Source: Microbacterium esteraromaticum (GTDB taxonomy: Bacteria; Actinomycetota; Actinomycetes; Actinomycetales; Microbacteriaceae). Taken from it: 64,000 nt of DNA. The notes under the pieces were generated by a model that saw nothing but the letters and a program-made list of their open reading frames with translations, was not told where the DNA came from and made no database searches. Below, piece by piece: positions 42,059 through 56,230 of the stretch (position 1 is its first letter; each line of letters opens with the position of its first letter). The DNA is taken from contig NZ_JAEMWU010000001.1 in NCBI RefSeq assembly GCF_017303215.1, positions 1,736,001 to 1,800,000 of the forward strand. The letters run 5' to 3'. Position numbers and translations under genes: made by a program.

Positions 42059-44657
42059 CGGCGCGCTGCGCGCGGCGGTACAGGGCCCAGACGACGACAC
42101 CGACCGCGAGGGAGAGGACCGTCCCGACCGCGGGCGCGGTCAGCTCGAACGGCGGGTACACCACCCAGTGGGTGAGGTAGATGAACAGCGAGGCCGAGGC
42201 GAGTGTGGTGAGCACGGGACGCACCGCGGTCGGCACCGGTACGGCCGGCACCCAGATCAGCGCGAGCACACCGAGGGCCACGATGGCCTCGCGCAGTGGA
42301 TCGCCGAAGAACCCGGGGATGAGGGCGACCGCGATCACCGTCGCCAGAGCGCGCCGGCGTGTGCTGTCGGCACGCGCGATGACGGCCCCGAGCGCGATGC
42401 ACCAGAGCACGGTGGCGATGGCATATCGTTCCACGTGCTGAGCGGGGTCCAGGCCGAGCAGTGCGAAGCGCACGGCGACGGTCACGAAGAGAGCACCCAG
42501 CGCGAAGGCCCAGGGGGTTCGACGTTCGAGCCGATCGACGGCCGGTATCGCGAAGGCCGCTGAGAGCAGCAGCATGGTCCACACCACCGCCTCGAGGAAC
42601 CAGAACTGCCACTGTTCGTTCCACAGGCCGTCCGCGGGCACGGCGTTGTTCACGAGCAGGGCGGTCGTCGGGTCGTACTTGCCACTGAGCAGTCCGACGG
42701 CGCCGATCCACAGCACGGCCGGGACAGCGATCTGCGCCACCGCGGTGAGCAGTCGGCGCGGGCGGTCCCGTGCCGACGGTGACAGTGCGAACCGGGCGAG
42801 GTTGTACCCGGCGACCACGAGCAGCAGATGAGCGCCGCCCTTGAGCGAGAAGCCGTCGCCGAGGAACAGGTCCGCGTGCGTGCCCACGACCAGGACGATC
42901 GCGATCGCGCGCAGAAGCACGGGCGTCTCGAGCGCGGCGATGGCGCGGCGGGGCGTCGCCTCTTGCGCAGTGGGGCCGCCCTGGGCGGAGTCTGCCACGC
43001 GGGCAGCATCCGTGCCGGGTGCGCGGCCCGTCGCGCCGAGGGCGGCGAGCTCGGTGCCTGATCGCGACGGCCAGTCGCGGGGGAGCGGACCGAGCAGATC
43101 CTCCAGGCGCACGGCGGCCTCGACGTAGCTCAAAGAGTCGCCGCTGAGCCCGGCGAAGCTGTCGTCGATCGTGGCATCCGCTCTGCCCGTGCACACGGCG
43201 AGGACGTCGCGCACGCGAGCGGGAGTGATCTCCTCAGCCGAGCGCGCCTCCGACGACGGCGCGGCGGCGCGCTCGGCGCGGTGGTGCGCGACGAGCGCAG
43301 CATTGTCAGGCTTGCCCGATGAGGTCACCGGGAACGCGTCCACGACGTGCACGGTCACCGCCGTCGCGGGCAGACCGACACGCTGTGACACCTCGTCGCG
43401 CGCTCGGGTCGCGTCGCGACCGTGTCGGACGAAGACGAGCAGTTCCTCGCCGTCGGCCGCAGCGCGCGACGGAATCCCGACGTCGTCGAGGTGACTCTGT
43501 ACGGCGTCGAGATCCACGCGCAGCCCGAAGACCTTCACGAAGCGGTTCATCCGGCCGACGATCTCGACATAGCCATCCGGTCGCCATCGCGCGAGATCGC
43601 CGGTGCGCAGCTCGTGCACCGACCGACCCAGCGCGAGGTCGGCAGGTTGTTCGGCGTAGCCGAGCATGACGTTCGGGCCGGAGTACACCAGTTCACCCGA
43701 CTCGCCGTCGTGGGCGTCGATACGGAATGATCCGCCGGGGATCGGTCGGCCGATCGAGCCCGCTGCCCGTTCGGCGTCCTCGGACGGCACGTACGACATC
43801 CGGGCCGTTGCCTCGGTCTGCCCGTACATGCTGAAGAACTCGAAGCCCTGCGCGCGTCCAGCCCGGGCGAGCGCGCGCACGCGCTCGGCGGGCAGACGCC
43901 CGCCGGCCTGCGTCAGATAGCGGATGCTGCGGGGCAGCCTTTCGGTACCGCCGACGGCGTCGATCAGATCGAATGTGTAGGGCACGCCGGCGAGACCGGT
44001 GATGCTCGTCTGCGCTGCGCGTGGCCAGAATCGCTCGTCGGTGACGGAGAGGTCCGAGAGCACCAGGCTGCCTCCGGCGAGCAGGTGACTGTTGATGACC
44101 GACAGTCCGTAGCAGTAGTGCATCGGGAGGGTGGTGATCGCGCGGTCGTCGTGCTCGAGTCGCAGGTACTCGGCGATCGCGGCGGCGTTGGACAGCAGAG
44201 CGTCGGCTGAGATGCGGACGAGCTTCGGCGAGCCCGTGGAACCGGATGTGCTGGTGACGAGCGCGAGATCTTCGTGCAGGGTGTGCGCGGTGCCCGGCCT
44301 GCGCTCGATGATCGTCCCGTCGCCGGTGAGGATGTCCGGGTCGAAACGCTCGATGAGCGTCTGCCGCGTGCGCACGGCCGATTCATCGTCGCCACCGGGG
44401 GCCAGCAGCACCGGGTGGCCGCCGGCGAGAGCACCCAGGTACGCGGTGAGCGCGGACACTGTGTTCGCGCCCTTGACGAGCACGAGTCGTCGTGTCGTGC
44501 CGAGCGCTTCGCGTGCGGCGCCGACCAGGTTGGCGAGTTCTGCGTAGGTGAGATCGCCGTCGTCCGTGCACACGGCGGTGGCCGTCGGGTGGCCGCGGAG
44601 CAGGTCGACGACGGTGGTGGGGGAGGCGGTGCTCACGGGTGTCGCTTCTTCTTGCAT
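42012..44657 (-). CDS. fusion protein: adenylation domain, carrier domain, membrane acyltransferase
   Basis: 881 residues. Residues 1-455 are an AMP-forming adenylation domain (STSGSTGSPK 136-145, YGQTEAT 278-284, RTGDL 351-355, catalytic Lys449 in SSGKPD). Residues 475-545 are a carrier domain with the phosphopantetheine site Ser508 in FAGLSGDSLSYVE. Residues 578-875 are an acyltransferase-3 (OafA-like) membrane domain with about ten helices; R583 and His594 (LLRAIAIVLVVGTHADLF) match its catalytic His region. The layout suggests that an acid is adenylated, loaded on the carrier and passed to an acceptor at the membrane, similar in logic to the separate DltA/DltC/DltB proteins. Substrate and acceptor are unknown. 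A DtxR-type box 10 bases upstream points to iron control. The GTG at 44636 (V8) is an alternative start. Confidence 0.85.
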   Translation of the reverse strand: MQEEATPVSTASPTTVVDLLRGHPTATAVCTDDGDLTYAELANLVGAAREALGTTRRLVLVKGANTVSALTAYLGALAGGHPVLLAPGGDDESAVRTRQTLIERFDPDILTGDGTIIERRPGTAHTLHEDLALVTSTSGSTGSPKLVRISADALLSNAAAIAEYLRLEHDDRAITTLPMHYCYGLSVINSHLLAGGSLVLSDLSVTDERFWPRAAQTSITGLAGVPYTFDLIDAVGGTERLPRSIRYLTQAGGRLPAERVRALARAGRAQGFEFFSMYGQTEATARMSYVPSEDAERAAGSIGRPIPGGSFRIDAHDGESGELVYSGPNVMLGYAEQPADLALGRSVHELRTGDLARWRPDGYVEIVGRMNRFVKVFGLRVDLDAVQSHLDDVGIPSRAAADGEELLVFVRHGRDATRARDEVSQRVGLPATAVTVHVVDAFPVTSSGKPDNAALVAHHRAERAAAPSSEARSAEEITPARVRDVLAVCTGRADATIDDSFAGLSGDSLSYVEAAVRLEDLLGPLPRDWPSRSGTELAALGATGRAPGTDAARVADSAQGGPTAQEATPRRAIAALETPVLLRAIAIVLVVGTHADLFLGDGFSLKGGAHLLLVVAGYNLARFALSPSARDRPRRLLTAVAQIAVPAVLWIGAVGLLSGKYDPTTALLVNNAVPADGLWNEQWQFWFLEAVVWTMLLLSAAFAIPAVDRLERRTPWAFALGALFVTVAVRFALLGLDPAQHVERYAIATVLWCIALGAVIARADSTRRRALATVIAVALIPGFFGDPLREAIVALGVLALIWVPAVPVPTAVRPVLTTLASASLFIYLTHWVVYPPFELTAPAVGTVLSLAVGVVVWALYRRAQRAVSARDRAQRHRRRAG

Positions 44658-44666
44658 CGGGTGGGG

Positions 44667-44685
44667 CTAGGTGAGCCTAACCTAT
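44667..44685. promoter_or_regulatory. DtxR/IdeR-type iron box between the fusion gene and the MFS gene
   Basis: CTAGGTGAGCCTAACCTAT matches 16 of 19 positions of TTAGGTTAGCCTAACCTAA, and shares TAGGTGAGCCTAACCT with the box at 38401. It lies 9 bases upstream of the minus-strand fusion gene start and 140 bases upstream of the plus-strand MFS gene, so it may control both. Confidence 0.78.
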
Positions 44686-44825
44686 CCTGGCCTTCAGGTT
44701 AATATCGGTCGGCTCGACTACACTTCTGTACGGCGCCTCCGCGCCTTCACCTGTGTATCTACCGGCCGTCGGCATCCCGGCGGAAATCGGCGGCACCCGA
44801 CCCGCGTCCTCGACGCGCGAGAGCC

Positions 44826-46052
44826 ATGACACAGACATCTCCTACGACGTCACCGAGCCTGTTCACGATGGCAGGCTGGCCGTACTTCCTCATCGCCTTC
44901 GTGGCCCGACTGCCTTTCGCGATGATGGTGGTCGGCGTGCTCACGATGGTGGTCACCGCCCGCGGATCGCTGTCGCTCGGTGGCCTGTCGTCGGCGGCGG
45001 TCGGCGCGGGTACCGCGCTGATCGGTCCGTTTCTGGGCGCTGCGGCTGACCGGTATGGTCAGCGACCGGTGCTGGTGGCAGCGGCCGTCGTCAACTCCGC
45101 CATGCTCGCGGTGTTCGCGCTGGTGGTCTACAGCCCCGCCACCGACGTCGCGGTGCTCGCCGCCGGCTTCGCGATCGGCGCGAGCGCCCCGCAGGTGTCG
45201 CCGATGTCGCGTTCGCGCCTGGTCACCATCATCGACGAGCGGATGCCCGAGGCGCGCCGCGCCCGTACCACCTCGGCGACGATGTCGTACGAGTCAGCGG
45301 CGGATGAGACGGTCTTCGTCTTCGGGCCGTTCCTCGTCGGCATCCTGGCTTCGTTCATCGCACCGTGGGCGCCGATCGTGCTCGCCGCAGTGCTGACGCT
45401 CGTGTTCGTGGGAGCGTTCGCCCTGCACCCGACCGGCCGGCATGTGTCGGCGACGCGGACGCCGGGGGGAGCGGCGCCATCCGCCGTGTCGGAACTGTTC
45501 CACCCGGCACTGCTGACGGTCGTGGTCGGGATCTTCGGCGTCGGGCTGTTCTTCGGATCGACGCTGACCGCTTTGACCGCGTTCATGGCCGACCGCGGTG
45601 CGCCCGAGCAGGCCGGCTTGCTCTATGGCGTGATGGGCATCGGCTCGGCCATCCTCGCCCTGGGGGTCGCGTGGCTACCGGCACGGTTCACCCTGGCCGC
45701 GAGATGGCTCGTCTTCGGTGGCATCCTGCTCGCCGGGTCGGCGCTGGTCGTCACCGCGTCGAGCGTGGGCATGATGACGCTCGCGCTCGCGTTGCTGGGG
45801 ATCGGCGTCGGGCCGACCCTGGTCACGCAGTACAGTCTCGGCGCCTCGCGCAGCCCTCTCGGACGCTCTGCGACCGTCATGACCATGCTCGGCTCGGGGG
45901 TCGTGGTCGGGCAGGCCCTGGCGTCGGCCGTGACGGGCGAGCTCGCTGAGTCCGTCGGCACGCAGGCGGCGCTGATGATGCCGTTGGTGGCGTCGTCGAT
46001 CGTCCTGGCCGCGGGTATCGCGAATCGCTTCATGACACCGATCCGACGCTGA
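44826..46052 (+). CDS. MFS transporter
   Basis: 408 residues with about 12 membrane helices. The cytoplasmic loop AADRYGQRPVLVA matches the MFS signature between helices 2 and 3, and SRSPLGRSATVMTMLGSG lies in the second half. It resembles drug or metabolite efflux MFS proteins. It is divergent from the fusion gene across an iron box, so export of a small molecule made or modified by that fusion (for example a siderophore-like compound) is a reasonable guess; import or an unrelated role is possible. A pair of direct tandem -10-like sequences (TACACT at 44719-44724) precedes it. Confidence 0.88.
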   Translation: MTQTSPTTSPSLFTMAGWPYFLIAFVARLPFAMMVVGVLTMVVTARGSLSLGGLSSAAVGAGTALIGPFLGAAADRYGQRPVLVAAAVVNSAMLAVFALVVYSPATDVAVLAAGFAIGASAPQVSPMSRSRLVTIIDERMPEARRARTTSATMSYESAADETVFVFGPFLVGILASFIAPWAPIVLAAVLTLVFVGAFALHPTGRHVSATRTPGGAAPSAVSELFHPALLTVVVGIFGVGLFFGSTLTALTAFMADRGAPEQAGLLYGVMGIGSAILALGVAWLPARFTLAARWLVFGGILLAGSALVVTASSVGMMTLALALLGIGVGPTLVTQYSLGASRSPLGRSATVMTMLGSGVVVGQALASAVTGELAESVGTQAALMMPLVASSIVLAAGIANRFMTPIRR

Positions 46053-46099
46053 TCGGCGGCACTGGGTAGCCTGGAGGCTCCGAGCAGAGGAGTCGCCCA

Positions 46100-47517
<1,418 letters not shown>

Positions 47518-47521
<4 letters not shown>

Positions 47522-48315
47522 CGCGCACCTGGGACCCTGCTTCGACCGACCCGGACGTCGTCGCGATCGCGCGCACCCCGCGGCTGCTGGTCGCTCTTGA
47601 CTTCGACGGCACGGCATCCGAGCTTGTGCACGAACCGATGTCGGCGCGCGCCGTTCCCGAGGTATCGGATGCCATCGCGCGCCTGACGGCACTGCCGCAC
47701 ACCACGGTGGCGTTCGTCTCGGGCCGAAGCCTCGCGCACCTGCGCGAGATCGCCGAACACCTCGACGACTCGCCAATCGTGCTCGCCGGATCCCACGGCG
47801 CGCAGTACTGGTACCCCGGCGAGGGCGAGCAGGACATCGTGCCGACCGCCGACGAGACCGCGTTGCGCGACGCGCTGCTCGACGAGCTCGCGCCGCTGAT
47901 GGCTCAATACGCAGGAGTCGCGCTGGAGACCAAGACCTTCGGCATCGGCATCCACGGACGCCCCGCCGAGCCCACCGTCGAGCGCGCGGCGTTCTCACAG
48001 GCGGATGAGGTGCTCGCACGCCGCGCGCCGCACTGGCGACGCCGCACCGGCGATCGGATCCTCGAGTTCTCGTCGCGCGACGAGGGGAAGGACGCCGCCA
48101 TCGGCGTGCTGCGCGCGCACACCGGTGCGACGGGCGTGCTGTTCGCCGGTGACGACGTCACCGACGAGGATGCGCTGCAGGTGCTGCAGTCGGGTGATCT
48201 GGGCGTTCGGGTCGGTACGGGACCGACCGCAGCGACCCTTCGGGTGGAGTCTCCGCAGCAGATCGCGGAGCTTCTGCGCGTCATCGCGACCGAGCGGGGC
48301 GCCAGTCGGGAATAG
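47518..48315 (+). CDS. otsB: trehalose-6-phosphate phosphatase
   Basis: 265 residues. HAD-type phosphatase: nucleophile DFDGTASEL (the first Asp near residue 24, general acid two residues later), FVSGRSLAHL, and GDDVTDEDALQ for the metal-binding acidic residues. The first Asp of DFDGT plus LVALDFDGT confirm the class. Removes phosphate from trehalose-6-phosphate made by OtsA. Ends 9 bases before ilvD, with the ilvD -10 element overlapping the stop. Confidence 0.95.
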
Positions 48316-48318
48316 ACT
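48313..48318 (+). promoter_or_regulatory. -10 element of a probable leaderless ilvD message
   Basis: TAGACT overlaps the otsB stop codon, then 6 bases, then the ilvD ATG at 48325. This is the same hexamer, spacing and stop-overlap as at dapF. Confidence 0.5.
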
Positions 48319-48324
48319 GCCGTC

Positions 48325-50058
48325 ATGGCCACCCCCGAAGCTCACACCGGCGCGCCCGGCGCCACCTCTGACATCGACATCAAGCCCCGCAGCCGCGTCG
48401 TGACCGACGGCATCGAGGCGACCACCTCGCGAGGCATGCTCCGTGCCGTCGGCATGGGCGACGCCGACTGGGACAAGCCCCAGATCGGCATCGCCTCCAG
48501 CTGGAACGAGATCACCCCCTGCAACCTGAGCCTTGACCGGCTCGCACAGGGCGCCAAAGAAGGCGTGCACTCCGGTGGCGGTTACCCGCTGCAGTTCGGC
48601 ACCATCTCGGTGTCGGACGGCATCTCGATGGGGCACGAGGGCATGCACTTCTCGCTCGTCTCGCGCGAAGTCATCGCCGACTCCGTCGAGACGGTGATGA
48701 TGGCCGAGCGCCTCGACGGCAGCGTGCTGCTCGCCGGCTGCGACAAGTCCATCCCCGGCATGCTCATGGCCAGCGCCCGCCTCGGCCTGTCGAGCGTCTT
48801 CCTGTACGCCGGGTCGATCGCACCCGGCTGGGTCAAGCTCTCGGACGGCACCGAGAAAGAGATCACGATCATCGACTCGTTCGAGGGCGTCGGCGCCTGT
48901 CGAGCGGGTCGCATGACCGAAGAGGACCTCAAGCGCATCGAATGCGCCTTCGCGCCCGGCGAAGGCGCCTGCGGCGGCATGTACACGGCCAACACGATGG
49001 CATCCGTTGCCGAGGCACTCGGACTGAGCCTGCCGGGCTCGGCGGCGCCGCCCTCGGCCGACCGCCGCCGCGACTACTTCGCGCACCGCTCGGGTGAGGC
49101 CGTCGTCGAACTGCTGCGCCAGGGCATCACCACCAAGGACATCCTCACCAAGGAGTCGTTCGAGAACGCCGTCGCCCTGGCGATGGCACTGGGCGGATCG
49201 ACCAACGTCGTGCTGCACCTTCTGGCGATCGCCCGCGAGGCGGGCGTCGACCTGACCCTGCACGACTTCAACCGCATCGGTGACAAGACGCCGCACATCG
49301 CCGACATGAAGCCCTTCGGCAAGTACGTCATGAACGACGTCGACCGTCACGGTGGCATCCCCGTCGTGATGAAGGCCATGCTCGACGAGGGCCTCATCCA
49401 CGGTGACGCACTGACCGTCACCGGCAAGACGGTCGCCGAGAACCTGCGCGACCTGAACCCCGACCCCGTCGACGGTGACGTCATCCACACGTTCGACAAC
49501 CCGATCCACGCCTCGGGTGGCATCACGATCCTGCACGGCTCGATGGCTCCCGAGGGTGCCGTGGTGAAGTCGGCCGGCTTCGACGCCGACGTGTTCGAGG
49601 GGCCCGCCCGCGTGTTCGAGCGCGAGCGCGCGGCCATGGACGCGCTGGCCGCGGGCGAGATCAGCGCCGGTGACGTGGTGGTCATCCGCTACGAGGGACC
49701 CAAGGGTGGGCCGGGTATGCGCGAGATGCTCGCCATCACCGGAGCCATCAAGGGCGCGGGCCTCGGAAAAGATGTACTACTCTTGACGGACGGACGATTC
49801 TCAGGCGGCACAACCGGCCTGTGCATCGGCCACATAGCACCCGAAGCGGTGGACGCTGGTCCCATCGCCTTCGTGCGCGATGGTGATCTGATACGGGTCG
49901 ATATCGCGGCTCGCTCCCTCGAGCTACTCGTCGAGGAGGACGAGTTGAGCTCCCGCCGCTCTGGCTGGGAGCCCCTACCCCCGCGCTATACCCGTGGCGT
50001 CCTCGCCAAGTACTCCCGTCTCGTGCGCTCCGCAGCGGAGGGCGCGACGACCGGTTGA
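48325..50058 (+). CDS. ilvD: dihydroxy-acid dehydratase
   Basis: 577 residues. An Fe-S dehydratase that makes the 2-oxoacids of valine and isoleucine biosynthesis. Cluster cysteines lie in [19 protein letters not shown] and [33 protein letters not shown] and RFSGG near the C-terminus are typical. Codon use changes by eye near 49770: the last 97 codons include CTA, ATA, GTA, TTG and GGA that are rare in the first 480, while the protein stays family-like. This may mark a recombination junction. ilvB follows after 59 bases. Confidence 0.96.
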   Translation: MATPEAHTGAPGATSDIDIKPRSRVVTDGIEATTSRGMLRAVGMGDADWDKPQIGIASSWNEITPCNLSLDRLAQGAKEGVHSGGGYPLQFGTISVSDGISMGHEGMHFSLVSREVIADSVETVMMAERLDGSVLLAGCDKSIPGMLMASARLGLSSVFLYAGSIAPGWVKLSDGTEKEITIIDSFEGVGACRAGRMTEEDLKRIECAFAPGEGACGGMYTANTMASVAEALGLSLPGSAAPPSADRRRDYFAHRSGEAVVELLRQGITTKDILTKESFENAVALAMALGGSTNVVLHLLAIAREAGVDLTLHDFNRIGDKTPHIADMKPFGKYVMNDVDRHGGIPVVMKAMLDEGLIHGDALTVTGKTVAENLRDLNPDPVDGDVIHTFDNPIHASGGITILHGSMAPEGAVVKSAGFDADVFEGPARVFERERAAMDALAAGEISAGDVVVIRYEGPKGGPGMREMLAITGAIKGAGLGKDVLLLTDGRFSGGTTGLCIGHIAPEAVDAGPIAFVRDGDLIRVDIAARSLELLVEEDELSSRRSGWEPLPPRYTRGVLAKYSRLVRSAAEGATTG

Positions 50059-50117
50059 CCCTGCGACGAGTTCAGGGACGCAACCGCTCTTCGGGCATAT
50101 CGATCACAAGGAATGAC

Positions 50118-53530
<3,413 letters not shown>

Positions 53531-53540
53531 TCCTTCAACC

Positions 53541-53576
53541 ACAGAAATGGGCACCCCGCGGGGTGCCCATTTCTGT
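53541..53576. terminator. palindromic terminator between ilvC and the fucosidase
   Basis: A perfect 36-base palindrome, so the RNA forms a long hairpin of up to about 16 bp with a tight loop and flanking AAA/TTT. It ends the ilv operon and may work in both directions. Confidence 0.88.
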
Positions 53577-53619
53577 CTCTCCTGGCATAGACATCGGATG
53601 TCTGTGCCAGACTGGAGGC

Positions 53620-54885
53620 ATGCGACAGCAATGGTTCGATGACGCCCGGTTCGGCTTGTTCGTGCACTTCGGCATCTACAGCGTGGCAGCGCGCCACGAG
53701 TGGGTCCAGAACTACGAGCGGATCACCGACGCCGACTACCGGCCGTACTTCGATCATTTCGATCCCGACCGATTCGATGCTGCGCAGATCGCCCGCACCG
53801 CCAAAGAGGCCGGCATGGGCTATGTGGTGCTCACCACGAAGCACCACGACGGCTTCTGCCTGTGGGACTCGAAGCTCACGGACTTCACATCGGTCGACGC
53901 GTGTGGACGTGATCTGGTGCGCGAGTACGTCGGCGCGCTACGCGCCGAGGGCCTCAAGGTGGGGCTGTATCACTCGTTGATCGACTGGCATCACCCCGAC
54001 TTCACGGTGGACTGGGTGCACCCCCGCCGCGATGACCCGAACGCCGGCGAGCTCAACACGGGCCGCGACATGGCGCGATATCGCGCGTACCTGCACGGGC
54101 AGGTGCGGGAGCTGCTGACCGAGTACGGGCAGATCGACTACCTGTTCTTCGACTTCACCTACCCGGAGCACAAGGACGGCTGGGCGGGCAAGGGCCCTGA
54201 GGACTGGGCGGCGTCCGAGCTGCTGGCGATGTGCCGAGAGCTGCAGCCGGACATGCTGGTGAATGACCGGTTGGGCATCCCGGCCGACTTCGTCACTCCC
54301 GAGCAGTACCAGCCGACGGCTCCGCTGACCGTGGGTGGTGTGCCGCAGGTCTGGGAGGCCTGCCAGACGCTCAACGGATCGTGGGGCTACCACCGCGACA
54401 ACATGGACCAGAAGTCGCCGACGCTGCTGGTTCAGATGCTCGCCGATTCGGTGTCGATGGACGGCAACATGCTGCTGAACATCGGTCCGGACGGGCGCGG
54501 TGCGATCGCGCCGCGCGACGCGCGCACGCTCGACGAGATCGGGCAGTGGATGCTGCTGCATCGTGACGCCATCGTCGGTGCCGGGCACGCCGACTTCACG
54601 CCCCCTCGTGAGGGTGTGTACACCCGGCGTGGCGACCGGTTGTACCTGCATCTGTTCAGCTGGCCGCTCGGCTTCGTGCACCTGCCCGACCTCGGTGACA
54701 AGGTTTCGTTCGCGCGTCTGCTCAACGATGGTTCGTGGTTGAAGACAACCGTCTCCGATCCGGAGCAGCAGGCGTCGCACATGACGCCCGCGGGTGAGGC
54801 GGCGGGCACTCTCACCGTGCACCTTCCGGTACGGCGCCCCGACGTACTGATGCCCGTGATCGAGCTCACCCTGAAAGGGCTCTGA
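53620..54885 (+). CDS. GH29-family alpha-L-fucosidase
   Basis: 421 residues, no signal peptide, so probably cytosolic. GH29 hallmarks: WFDDARFGLFVHFGIYSV, LTTKHHDGFCLW and the predicted nucleophile Asp178 in IDYLFFDFTY. The nucleophile context differs from the WND form of the second fucosidase at 61897. Hydrolyses alpha-L-fucosides; the preferred linkage is unknown. A GGAGG ribosome site lies close to the ATG. It stands alone between the ilv terminator and the convergent ROK regulator. Confidence 0.9.
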   Translation: MRQQWFDDARFGLFVHFGIYSVAARHEWVQNYERITDADYRPYFDHFDPDRFDAAQIARTAKEAGMGYVVLTTKHHDGFCLWDSKLTDFTSVDACGRDLVREYVGALRAEGLKVGLYHSLIDWHHPDFTVDWVHPRRDDPNAGELNTGRDMARYRAYLHGQVRELLTEYGQIDYLFFDFTYPEHKDGWAGKGPEDWAASELLAMCRELQPDMLVNDRLGIPADFVTPEQYQPTAPLTVGGVPQVWEACQTLNGSWGYHRDNMDQKSPTLLVQMLADSVSMDGNMLLNIGPDGRGAIAPRDARTLDEIGQWMLLHRDAIVGAGHADFTPPREGVYTRRGDRLYLHLFSWPLGFVHLPDLGDKVSFARLLNDGSWLKTTVSDPEQQASHMTPAGEAAGTLTVHLPVRRPDVLMPVIELTLKGL

Positions 54886-54892
54886 GCGCCGC

Positions 54893-56047
54893 TCAGGCGG
54901 CGGTGGCCGAGAACTCCAGGCTATCGAGCGCGAGGCGTGCGGCGCCGTGCAGGATCGCGTCGGCGCCCGTGACGGCGGCCTCGATGCGCAGGGTCTGCGT
55001 CGCCAGGGGGTGGCACGCCTCGTACACGCGGCTGCGCACCGCGGCGATGAAGGGCTCTGAGGCGCTCATGCTGCCGGTGAGGAAGACCGCATGCGGGTTG
55101 AAGAAGTTCACCACGCCGGACAGTGCCTGGCCGAGATGCGTGCCCGCCGTGCGCACGAGCGTGGTCGCGACCGGGTCGGCATCGCGTGCGAGCAGGAGTA
55201 CGTCGTTCGTGGTGGCGACATCGGACCGCCCGCGCTCGCGCATTTGGCGAACGAGGCTGGCGCCGCTCGCGACCGTCTCCAGGCACCCCGTGTTGCCGCA
55301 GGAACAGGGGATGTCGCCGCTGCCGTCGATGCGCGTATGGGTGATGTCTCCGGCTGCGGACGTCGCGCCGCGGTGCACGTCGCCGGCCACGATGATCCCA
55401 CTGCCAACGGCGGTTCCGGCCTTCACGGTGATGCTGTGCCCCGTGGTGCCCAGCTGTGCGCGATGTTCGCCGAGCGCCGCGAGGTTGGCGTCGTTGTCGA
55501 CGACGACCGGCACGTCTAGGCTCGCCCGCAGGTGTTCGCCGACTCGGAACGCGGGCCAGCCGGGCATGCGCGAGGGCTGATCGACGGAGCCGGTGGTGAT
55601 GTCCACCGGGCCGGGCAGACCGACACCGACGGCGTGCAGTCGATGTTCGCCCGTCAGCTCACGCAGGGCGGGCACGAGCGTGTCAAGGGTGGCGACGGGG
55701 CCGTCGGAGAGATCGATGTCGAAGGTGTGCACCTGCTGCAGCGCGCCGCTGAGGTCGTGTCGGCCGATGCGGGCGTGGCCACCGCCGAGATCGACCGAGA
55801 GCACGACGCCGCTGTCGGGGGCGAGCCGCAGAACGCGCGGGCGGCGTCCACCGCGCGAGGCGCCGTCGCCGGCCTCGACGAGAAGGCCGGCATCGAGCAG
55901 GCGCTGCACGCGCAGCCCTACCGTCGAGGGGGCGATCCCGAGCCGCGCAGCGAGCTCGCTGCGGGAATCGGCCTCGCCGCGGGCGACGAGGTCGAGGATC
56001 AGCCGGACGGCGGCATCCTCCGACGTGTGGCCAGGAGTGGGGCTCAT
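54893..56047 (-). CDS. ROK-family transcriptional repressor
   Basis: 384 residues. An N-terminal winged helix (SELAARLGIAPSTVGLRVQR, about 30-55) and a ROK sugar-binding/kinase-like domain (VVLSVDLGGGHARIGR, VVVDNDANLAALGE, zinc motif in PCSCGNTGCLE, i.e. CxCGxxGCxE). NagC/XylR-type ROK repressors release DNA when bound to a sugar. It is divergent from the sugar ABC operon and likely its regulator, with a candidate operator at 56173. Confidence 0.93.
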   Translation of the reverse strand: MSPTPGHTSEDAAVRLILDLVARGEADSRSELAARLGIAPSTVGLRVQRLLDAGLLVEAGDGASRGGRRPRVLRLAPDSGVVLSVDLGGGHARIGRHDLSGALQQVHTFDIDLSDGPVATLDTLVPALRELTGEHRLHAVGVGLPGPVDITTGSVDQPSRMPGWPAFRVGEHLRASLDVPVVVDNDANLAALGEHRAQLGTTGHSITVKAGTAVGSGIIVAGDVHRGATSAAGDITHTRIDGSGDIPCSCGNTGCLETVASGASLVRQMRERGRSDVATTNDVLLLARDADPVATTLVRTAGTHLGQALSGVVNFFNPHAVFLTGSMSASEPFIAAVRSRVYEACHPLATQTLRIEAAVTGADAILHGAARLALDSLEFSATAA

Positions 56048-56172
56048 GTGCTCGCTTTCTGGAGTCGGTGCTGGTCAGGCTACCGGCAACGCGGATGCCG
56101 CGTGCGGGGGCTAAAGATCGGATGTTCGGGTTGCGGCATGTCGCGAACTATGACAGCGTATCTTCGTACAGA

Positions 56173-56190
56173 GAAACACTAAGTTGTTTC
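56173..56190. promoter_or_regulatory. candidate repressor operator in the sugar locus
   Basis: GAAACA-N6-TGTTTC inverted repeat in the 183-base gap between the ROK repressor and the sugar-binding protein gene. Position and symmetry fit an operator for the ROK protein; nothing independent supports it. Confidence 0.45.
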
Positions 56191-56230
56191 GATACCCGAA
56201 TCAAATGACCTTTCCGCGAGGAGACATTCA

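Noticed and set aside
48313..48325. Ribosome binding site for ilvD
   Set aside because: The bases between otsB stop and the ATG (GCCGTC) are not a Shine-Dalgarno; a leaderless start explains them better.
50059..50117. Leader-peptide attenuator or T-box upstream of ilvB
   Set aside because: Only 59 bases with no terminator/antiterminator pair and no Leu/Val/Ile-rich small frame.
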